Origin: Lachnospiraceae bacterium
GTDB lineage: Bacteria; Bacillota; Clostridia; Lachnospirales; Lachnospiraceae
NCBI GenBank assembly: GCA_030527645.1
Contig: JAUNAJ010000017.1
Span: 1 to 55,160 of the forward strand
Direction: 5' to 3'
DNA: 55,160 nucleotides
The notes under the pieces were generated by a model. It had not been told where the DNA came from and made no database searches. It worked only from the letters and a program-made list of their open reading frames with translations. Shown here in pieces: positions 49,067-55,160 of the stretch (its first letter is position 1; each line of letters opens with the position of its first letter). A program made the position numbers and the translations under genes.

Positions 49067-50698
49067 TTAGTTATCTTCCTCTGTCATATTGTATACATGA
49101 CGTTTTCTGGCCATCTCATCGCTTGCCAGATACTCGTCGTAGGTAGTGATCTTATCGATCAGCTGACCGTTCGGAAGGATCTCCATGATACGGTTTGCTG
49201 TAGTCTCTACAAACTGATGGTCATGGCAGGTGAACAGAATGACACCCGGGAATTTGATCAGTCCGTTGTTCAGAGCTGTAATGGACTCCATATCCAGATG
49301 GTTGGTAGGTTCATCCAGTACAAGAATGTTGGATCCGGAGATCATCATCTTGGACAGCATACAGCGGACCTTCTCTCCTCCGGAAAGAACCTTTACCTTC
49401 TTCACGCCGTCCTCACCGGGGAACAGCATGCGTCCCAGGAAACCGCGGACATAGGTAACATCCTTGATCTCAGAGTACTGGGTCAGCCATTCTGTGATAT
49501 TCAGATCGCTGTCGAAATCAGCGGTATTATCCTTCGGGAAGTAGGCCTGTGAAGTCGTAACACCCCACTTGTAAAATCCGGAATCCGGCTCCTCCTCGCC
49601 CATGATGATCTTGAAGAACATGGTGGTCGCCTGCTCGTTGCCGCCTACAAAGGCAACCTTGTCTTCTCTTCCCAGTGTAAATGTCAGATTGTCAAGGATC
49701 TTCACTCCGTCTACTGTTTTAGACAGGTTCTCTACAAAGAGTACATCATTACCGATCTCGCGGTTGGGACGGAAATCAATATAGGGATATTTACGGCTGG
49801 ATGGCTTGATATCGTCCAGCTGGATTTTCTCCAGCGCACGTTTTCTGGAGGTTGCCTGCTTGGATTTGGAAGCATTTGCAGAGAATCGGCGAATGAATTC
49901 CTGAAGCTCCTTGATCTTATCCTCTTTCTTGCGGTTTGCCTCCTTCATCTGCTTCTGCATCAGCTGGCTGGACTCATACCAGAAATCATAGTTTCCTGCA
50001 TACAGCTGGATCTTTCCGTAGTCGATATCCGCAATCTGGGTACATACCTTGTTCAGGAAATAGCGGTCATGGGATACAACGATGACAATATTTTCGAAGT
50101 TGATCAGGAACTCCTCCAGCCATGCAATCGCATCCAGATCCAGGTGGTTGGTAGGCTCGTCAAGCAGCAGGATATCCGGATTTCCGAACAGTGCTCTTGC
50201 CAGCAGCACCTTCACCTTCTGGGAACCGGTCAGCTCACTCATCAGAGCATAATGGAATTCTTCACCGATTCCAAGTCCGTTCAGCATGGACTCAGCGTCT
50301 GATTCAGCCTCCCAGCCGTTCATCTCGGCAAACTCTCCCTCCAGCTCGCTGGCTTTGATTCCATCCTCGTCGGTGAAATCCTCTTTTGCATAGAGAGCGT
50401 CCTTCTCCTTCATGATCTCATAGAGACGGGCATTTCCCATGATGACGGTATCCATGACCGTGTACTCATCGTATTTGAAATGATCCTGCTCCAGAAAGGA
50501 CAGTCTCTCTCCGGGAGTAATGATCACTTCTCCGTTTGTCGGTTCCAGACGGCCGGACAGAATCTTCAGAAATGTAGATTTTCCGGCACCGTTAGCTCCG
50601 ATCATTCCGTAGCAGCCGCCCTCTGTAAATTTAATGTTAACATCCTCAAATAATGCTTTTTTTCCTACTCGCAGTGTTACATTACTTGCTGCAATCAT
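49067..50698 (-). CDS. ABC-F family ATPase
   Basis: 543 residues with two ABC domains and no membrane part. Domain 1: Walker A GANGAGKST near 34-42, a signature ELTGSQKVKV (SGS-type), Walker B ILLLDEPTNHLDLDAI. The ABC-F linker (about 245-310) is basic and helical. Domain 2: the P-loop reads GGNEQATTMF where GxxGxGKST is expected, so the lysine is missing, whereas LSGGEKVRC and VLDEPTNHLDM are intact. ABC-F proteins act on ribosomes (EttA-like factors or resistance factors). The class here resembles YbiT/YkpA types rather than known resistance proteins. Monocistronic, with ATG at 50698. Confidence 0.9.
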   Translation of the reverse strand: MIAASNVTLRVGKKALFEDVNIKFTEGGCYGMIGANGAGKSTFLKILSGRLEPTNGEVIITPGERLSFLEQDHFKYDEYTVMDTVIMGNARLYEIMKEKDALYAKEDFTDEDGIKASELEGEFAEMNGWEAESDAESMLNGLGIGEEFHYALMSELTGSQKVKVLLARALFGNPDILLLDEPTNHLDLDAIAWLEEFLINFENIVIVVSHDRYFLNKVCTQIADIDYGKIQLYAGNYDFWYESSQLMQKQMKEANRKKEDKIKELQEFIRRFSANASKSKQATSRKRALEKIQLDDIKPSSRKYPYIDFRPNREIGNDVLFVENLSKTVDGVKILDNLTFTLGREDKVAFVGGNEQATTMFFKIIMGEEEPDSGFYKWGVTTSQAYFPKDNTADFDSDLNITEWLTQYSEIKDVTYVRGFLGRMLFPGEDGVKKVKVLSGGEKVRCMLSKMMISGSNILVLDEPTNHLDMESITALNNGLIKFPGVILFTCHDHQFVETTANRIMEILPNGQLIDKITTYDEYLASDEMARKRHVYNMTEEDN

Positions 50699-50783
50699 GC
50701 GTTTCTATCTCCTATTTTATTTATTAATATCTGTATGATTACCCACCACCTGCAGAGGCGGGATCCTCTCCCACTGAGGTGAC

Positions 50784-51785
50784 TTACCAGTCGGAAACCT
50801 CATCCTTCTTTACTCTTGTCATCAGGGTATTCAATGCCTCTGACGCAGGCAGATTTTCAAAAAGAACCTTGTTAACCGCCTCAACGATAGGCATTTCAAT
50901 ATTGTACTTCTCTGCCAGCTTTTTGGCAGCCTTGGCGGAGTGGATTCCCTCCACCACCTGATGCACTTCAGCTACTGCTTCCTCCATGGTCTTTCCCTGC
51001 CCCATCAGGAAGCCGCATCGTCTGTTTCGGCTGTGAACAGAGGCACAGGTTACGATCAGATCGCCGATACCTGTAAGACCGCTGAAGGTTTCTGCCTTTC
51101 CACCCATCGCCATACCAAGACGGGAAATTTCTGTAATGCCCCTGGTGATCAATGCTGCCTTTGTATTATCTCCAAATCCCATGCCGTCTGCGGTTCCTGC
51201 CGCCAGTGCAATGACATTCTTCAGAGCTGCACCGATCTCAATCCCCAGCATATCCGAGCTGGTATACACACGGAACACGGGACTGGAACAGAATTCCTGA
51301 ATAGCAACGGCGGTTCTTCTGGAATGTGCCCCGGCAACGATCATGGTGGGCATGCCCCGTCCTACTTCCTCTGCATGGGTCGGTCCGGACAGCACAGCCA
51401 CATCCGCCTGCGGGATGACTTCTTCCACAATATCCGTCATCGTCAGCAGGGTGGATTCCTCAATTCCCTTTGCCACTACAGCAATGATCTGATCCTTTTC
51501 CACCAGATCCTTCATCTTTCCCGCTGTCTCCCGGACAGCGGAGGAGGGAACTGCAAGAATCAGCATATCCATGGCCTTTACAGTCTCTGCCAGATCACAG
51601 GTATATCTGACGCTTGCTGCCAGCTTCACACCGGGCAGCTTATCCGTATTCTCATGATACTTCTCAAACAGATCCGTCGTCTCCTGTCTGTGGGACCACA
51701 GAGTGACTCTGTGTCCGTTGTTGGAAAGCAGCCAGGTAAGTGCTGTTCCGAAGCTGCCGGATCCGATCACACCGATATTTGCCAT
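50784..51785 (-). CDS. gpsA: Glycerol-3-phosphate dehydrogenase [NAD(P)+]
   Basis: 333 residues. The N-terminal NAD(P) site IGVIGSGSFGTALTWLLS with VTLWSH following is clear, and VAKGIEESTL and VLSGPTHAEEVGRGMPT are GpsA-specific. Catalytic Lys lies in EIGAALKNVIALAAG near 185-199, and GLTGIGDLIVTC near 245 completes the set. It reduces dihydroxyacetone phosphate to sn-glycerol 3-phosphate, the backbone of phospholipids and the substrate of PlsY encoded 11 bases upstream. AGGAGG precedes the ATG. It is the last gene of a four-gene operon. Confidence 0.97.
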   Translation of the reverse strand: MANIGVIGSGSFGTALTWLLSNNGHRVTLWSHRQETTDLFEKYHENTDKLPGVKLAASVRYTCDLAETVKAMDMLILAVPSSAVRETAGKMKDLVEKDQIIAVVAKGIEESTLLTMTDIVEEVIPQADVAVLSGPTHAEEVGRGMPTMIVAGAHSRRTAVAIQEFCSSPVFRVYTSSDMLGIEIGAALKNVIALAAGTADGMGFGDNTKAALITRGITEISRLGMAMGGKAETFSGLTGIGDLIVTCASVHSRNRRCGFLMGQGKTMEEAVAEVHQVVEGIHSAKAAKKLAEKYNIEMPIVEAVNKVLFENLPASEALNTLMTRVKKDEVSDW

Positions 51786-51796
51786 ACAAAACCTCC

Positions 51797-52465
51797 TTAT
51801 GATTCCTTGGGTTTGCCGATAATATAGGTTTTTCTCTCCTCGCCCTTCAGAAGGCGGACAATATTTCCACGGTGTTTATAGTAGGTCAGCACCACCAGAA
51901 GACCGATGATACAGTACATCTCCGTCAGATGACTCTGATCCATCTGATAGGCTCCCGCCTGTCCTCTGATGATCACGCCGATCAGAAAGCTTAAGGTTGC
52001 TGTCAGGGATCCAAGAGACATATATTTCGTGATCAACAGACAGCCCAGCAGAAAGATCAGTCCGAGAACGATCATTCTCCAGTCTCCGAATGCCAGGATC
52101 ATACCGCCAAAGCAGGCTACACCCTTTCCGCCACGGAAATTCATGTAAAAGGGAAATACATGTCCCAGTACGACTCCTGCAGCAGTATATACCTTCAGCA
52201 GCAGAAGTATTTCCGGATACGAATGCCGGAAGATCAGTCCTGTCAGAAGCATTGCAAGGATGCACTTGCACACATCACAGAGCACGGTCAGTAATCCGGC
52301 CTTTTTTCCGAATACACGGATGGCATTGGTGGTACCGGCGTTTCCGCTGCCCTGGCTGCGGATATCCATTCCCTTAAACTTTCTTCCGTACAGATAAGAG
52401 GTCTGAAACAGACCGAACACATAGCCAATCACAAGACAGATCAGCCGCACAGTCAGATTATTCAT
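51797..52465 (-). CDS. plsY: Acyl-phosphate:glycerol-3-phosphate acyltransferase
   Basis: 222 residues with five predicted helices. The three conserved loops of PlsY are visible: SYLYGRKFKGMDIRSQGSGN near 24-43 with GSGNAGTTN, then NFRGGKGVACFGG near 107-119, and the third, SLGSLTATLSFL, less marked. The enzyme transfers an acyl group from acyl phosphate to glycerol 3-phosphate, the first step of phospholipid assembly, using the product of GpsA. Its start overlaps the der stop by eight bases. The C-terminal tail (about 200-222) is polar. Confidence 0.95.
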   Translation of the reverse strand: MNNLTVRLICLVIGYVFGLFQTSYLYGRKFKGMDIRSQGSGNAGTTNAIRVFGKKAGLLTVLCDVCKCILAMLLTGLIFRHSYPEILLLLKVYTAAGVVLGHVFPFYMNFRGGKGVACFGGMILAFGDWRMIVLGLIFLLGCLLITKYMSLGSLTATLSFLIGVIIRGQAGAYQMDQSHLTEMYCIIGLLVVLTYYKHRGNIVRLLKGEERKTYIIGKPKES

Positions 52466-53783
52466 TTTCTCCTCTTTCCCTTACAATGAATCGCAATGCA
52501 GTTCCCTTGAATCCGAAGGAATCGCGGATCCGGTTCTCCAGATAACGAAGATAGGAGAAATGCATCAGCTTTTTGCTGTTTACAAACACTACAAATGTAG
52601 GCGGTTTTACACCTACCTGCGTCATATAGAAGATCTTCAGACGTTTTCCCTTGTCTGACGGCGGCTGCTGCAGGGCAACTGCCTCCATCAGGATCTCATT
52701 GACCACACCTGTGGCGATGCGGAGCGTCTGATTTTCCAGTACCATATCCACAGTCTCATAAAGCTTCGGAAGTCGCTGTCCGGTAACCGCTGAGATAAAA
52801 AGAATCTCCGCATAGGGCATAAAGGACAGGGTACTGCGGATCCGGTCAGTAAATTCCTTCACGCTTTTATCATTTTTTTCAATTGCATCCCATTTATTAA
52901 CGGCAACAATGATTCCCTTGCCCTTGTCATGAGCAATACCGGCAATCTTTGCATCCTGCTCGGTGACACCCTCTGTTGCATCGATGACAACTACTACCAC
53001 ATCGGCACGTTCCACTGCAGTAACCGTACGGATGATGCTGTACCGCTCGATACTCTCCTTGATCCTGCTCTTTCTTCTGACGCCGGCTGTATCGATGAGG
53101 ATATAGTCCTTTCCCTGCCAGCGCACCGGGGTATCGATGGCATCCCTGGTGGTTCCTGCAATATCCGATACGATCACGCGGTTCTCACCGGTCAGCTTAT
53201 TAATAATGGACGATTTTCCTACATTCGGCTTGCCCACAATGGCGATCTTCGGAGTATCATCCTCCTCTTCCTCAGCAGCACCGTTCGGAAACAGCTCGAT
53301 CACCTTGTCCAGCATATCACCCAGTCCCTGTTTTCCCTGGGCAGAGATTCCGATGGGATCTCCGATTCCCAGGTTATAGAACTCATAGATATCCATCATC
53401 TGTTTTTCGTAGTTGTCTACTTTATTCACGACCAGAAGCACCGGCTTGCTGCTTCTTCTGAGCATGTCGGCCACCTTTGCATCCGCATCCACCAGCCCCT
53501 GACGCACATCCGTCAGGAAGATGATCACATCCGCTGTCTCCATGGCGATCACTGCCTGTTCACGCATCTGTGACAGGATAATGTCGCTGCTGTCCGGCTC
53601 AATACCGCCTGTGTCGATCAGAGTAAACGTCTGATCCAGCCAGTTTACATCCGCATAAATACGATCCCTGGTGACACCGGGCGTATCCTTTACAATTGAA
53701 ATATTTTCACCGGCAAGGGCATTGAACAGGGTAGATTTCCCCACATTAGGCCTGCCGACTACTGCTACAATCGGTTTGCTCAT
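52458..53783 (-). CDS. der: Ribosome assembly GTPase Der
   Basis: 441 residues from the ATG at 53783 (GGAG eight bases upstream). Two G domains in tandem: GRPNVGKST near 9-17 with DTGGIEP, NKVD; and GKPNVGKSS near 182-190 with DTAGVRRKSR and NKWD. A C-terminal KH-like domain follows (about 355-441). The protein is essential for 50S subunit maturation. The start lies 38 bases inside the end of the DUF512 gene and the stop overlaps plsY, so the operon is tightly packed. A longer in-frame extension is rejected because the canonical N-terminus starts here. Confidence 0.97.
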   Translation of the reverse strand: MSKPIVAVVGRPNVGKSTLFNALAGENISIVKDTPGVTRDRIYADVNWLDQTFTLIDTGGIEPDSSDIILSQMREQAVIAMETADVIIFLTDVRQGLVDADAKVADMLRRSSKPVLLVVNKVDNYEKQMMDIYEFYNLGIGDPIGISAQGKQGLGDMLDKVIELFPNGAAEEEEDDTPKIAIVGKPNVGKSSIINKLTGENRVIVSDIAGTTRDAIDTPVRWQGKDYILIDTAGVRRKSRIKESIERYSIIRTVTAVERADVVVVVIDATEGVTEQDAKIAGIAHDKGKGIIVAVNKWDAIEKNDKSVKEFTDRIRSTLSFMPYAEILFISAVTGQRLPKLYETVDMVLENQTLRIATGVVNEILMEAVALQQPPSDKGKRLKIFYMTQVGVKPPTFVVFVNSKKLMHFSYLRYLENRIRDSFGFKGTALRFIVRERGENE

Positions 53784-55128
53784 ACATCTGTCTCCTTCTA
53801 TGGTTTGTCTGTCTGTTTCTGTCCAGCACTGCCTCGCAGAAATCAGCACCTGAAGAATCCACAACCTGGATCCTCACCTGAAGTTCCTCCTCCAGCTGAT
53901 CAACCGTAAGATCGTCCAGAAAAACACTTTCCCCGGAACGAAGCATGTTGCATGGAATCAGAAGCCGTTCGCCGAGCTCCCGTCCCTTCAGCTGTTTTAT
54001 CAGATCCTGACCTGTGATCAGGCCGGAAACCGTAATATTTTCGCCAAAAAAATCATTTCTGATCTCATATACCTCCGACGTCAGATTAGGATACTTTTCC
54101 CTAATCAGGTCCAGAAGATCTCTGATCCAGGGACCGGCAAGACGACCGGTGGCAATAGAAATCTCTCTATGATCTGAATCTCCCTGCTTATGGTCAAGGG
54201 TCTCCAATACCTCTTCTTTGAGAAGCCGAAGCATGCCAACCCCGTTTTCAAGCTGGATATAACCATCGTATCGGTCTGCATCGGGGATCTCCCTCTCAGC
54301 CAGCAGGTACCACTCATCAGAGCACTGAACGAAGTGGGTGCCGTGCTCCTGAAACAGCTTCTTCTGCCACCCTTCCACAAGATCGATGACCTGACAGGCA
54401 TCTTCCCGGGTAAAGGGTTCCAGAGGATAGAGACCATCCCTGAATTTTGAAAGTCCCACCGGAACGATGGACAGACTTTCAACGGATGGGATCATGGGAA
54501 CAAGATCCGAAATGGTTCTGTTCAGTTCCTCACCGTCATTGATATTTTTACAAAGCACCACCTGACCGTTGATGGTGATGCCTGCCTCGGCCAGCTTCCT
54601 TGTTTTTTCCAGCACATCACCGGCAAAGCGGTTGTGCAGCATCCTGCAGCGAAGCTCCGGATTCGTTGTCTGAAAGGAGATATTAATGGGGGACAGGTGA
54701 TATTTGATCAGCCTGTCGATATCCTCCATCTTCATATTCGTCAGTGTCACATAATTCCCCTGCAAAAAGGAAAGCCTGGAATCATCGTCCTTAAAATAGA
54801 GGGTCTCTCTCATTCCCGGCGGCATCTGATCAATGAAGCAGAATATGCAGTTATTGCTGCAGGACTGGTATTCACCCATCAGATTGTTATCAAATTCCAG
54901 TCCCAGATCCTCGGTCTCATCCTTCTCTACCTCCAGCTCCCATTCCTCACCGGAAGCTTTTCGCAGAATAATTGTAATGGATTCATCCAGAAGAAGATAC
55001 TGATAGTCGAAGATATCCTCAATCTTCTGCCCGTTGATCCGAAGGATCTCATCCCCCGGCTCTATCTCCAGTTCTTCTGCTATGCTTCCCGGCTGCACCA
55101 GCCGGACAATATGACGATTCTTTTTCAA
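53746..55128 (-). CDS. DUF512 family PDZ-like/radical SAM protein
   Basis: 460 residues. The N-terminal PDZ-like domain (about 5-70) has PGSIAEELEIEPGDEILRIN. Radical SAM cysteines Cys90, Cys94 and Cys97 lie in CSNNCIFCFID, followed by a TIM-barrel-like segment (NISFQTTNPELRCRM, VLCKNINDGEEL). The C-terminal DUF512 region (about 270-440) includes FVQCSDEWYLLAEREIPDA. The family is well conserved in Clostridia next to der, and its reaction is unknown. It is the first gene of the DUF512-der-plsY-gpsA operon in this window. The ATG at 55128 has 32 bases of upstream sequence, too little to judge a promoter. Confidence 0.92.
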   Translation of the reverse strand: MKKNRHIVRLVQPGSIAEELEIEPGDEILRINGQKIEDIFDYQYLLLDESITIILRKASGEEWELEVEKDETEDLGLEFDNNLMGEYQSCSNNCIFCFIDQMPPGMRETLYFKDDDSRLSFLQGNYVTLTNMKMEDIDRLIKYHLSPINISFQTTNPELRCRMLHNRFAGDVLEKTRKLAEAGITINGQVVLCKNINDGEELNRTISDLVPMIPSVESLSIVPVGLSKFRDGLYPLEPFTREDACQVIDLVEGWQKKLFQEHGTHFVQCSDEWYLLAEREIPDADRYDGYIQLENGVGMLRLLKEEVLETLDHKQGDSDHREISIATGRLAGPWIRDLLDLIREKYPNLTSEVYEIRNDFFGENITVSGLITGQDLIKQLKGRELGERLLIPCNMLRSGESVFLDDLTVDQLEEELQVRIQVVDSSGADFCEAVLDRNRQTNHRRRQMYEQTDCSSSRQA

Positions 55129-55160
55129 AATATTATCCCAACACTTTCAAACACTTTTAT

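Overview
The window looks like a chromosomal segment of a low-to-moderate GC member of the Clostridia, most likely Lachnospiraceae. The grounds are the gene families (DUF4364, DUF445, C-GCAxxG-C-C protein, DUF512 radical SAM protein next to der, YesM/YesN-type signalling, CapA, LtaS-type sulfatase), AGGAGG-type ribosome binding sites and consensus sigma-A promoters. No phage, plasmid, CRISPR, tRNA or intact transposase was seen. The genus cannot be fixed from the sequence alone.

Layout. (1) 1-5652, minus strand: a flavinylation locus with the FMN transferase ApbE, an 829-residue exported protein carrying six FMN-binding domains, a small FMN-binding protein, a membrane polyferredoxin and a second exported FMN-binding protein cut by the window edge. 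Together they suggest a cell-surface flavin electron-transfer chain. (2) 5653-6515: a gene-free stretch with several perfect hairpins. (3) 6516-15438: an LtaS-type enzyme, an orphan CooC-like ATPase, a SHOCT mini-protein, a MarR-MATE pair, a YdcF protein, a MATE exporter behind a probable guanidine-IV (mepA-type) riboswitch, and tmRNA. (4) 15439-20936, minus: smpB, rnr, secG, dtd, gpmI. (5) 21208-31383, minus: a galactose-type system with mglB-mglA-mglC followed by an AraC-type response regulator, a YesM-type sensor kinase, a membrane-anchored periplasmic-binding-like protein and a second MglB-like lipoprotein. (6) 31656-41591: transporters and conserved hypotheticals, with CapA, PTS IIC and RarA. 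(7) 41597-47833, minus: a DUF2298/YYY membrane protein and an LRR-VWA-MoxR cassette. (8) 48078-55128, minus: a nucleotidyltransferase, an ABC-F protein, and gpsA-plsY-der-DUF512.

The most striking observation is that the MglB encoded at 30073-31383 reads as a natural circular permutation. Its chain starts about a quarter of the way into the usual galactose-binding-protein fold, and the usual N-terminal segment is attached after the usual C-terminus. The MglB-like paralogue at 21208-22215 keeps the normal order, so both orders occur in one locus. The partner permease MglC carries a cytoplasmic, charged, probably coiled-coil N-terminal extension of about 215 residues. Other points to check are the six-FMN-domain protein and its shared palindromic operator candidate, the riboswitch, a 196-bp cruciform-like intergenic element, a family of intergenic repeats sharing a CTTACGTG core, and a possible small RNA with its own promoter and terminator.
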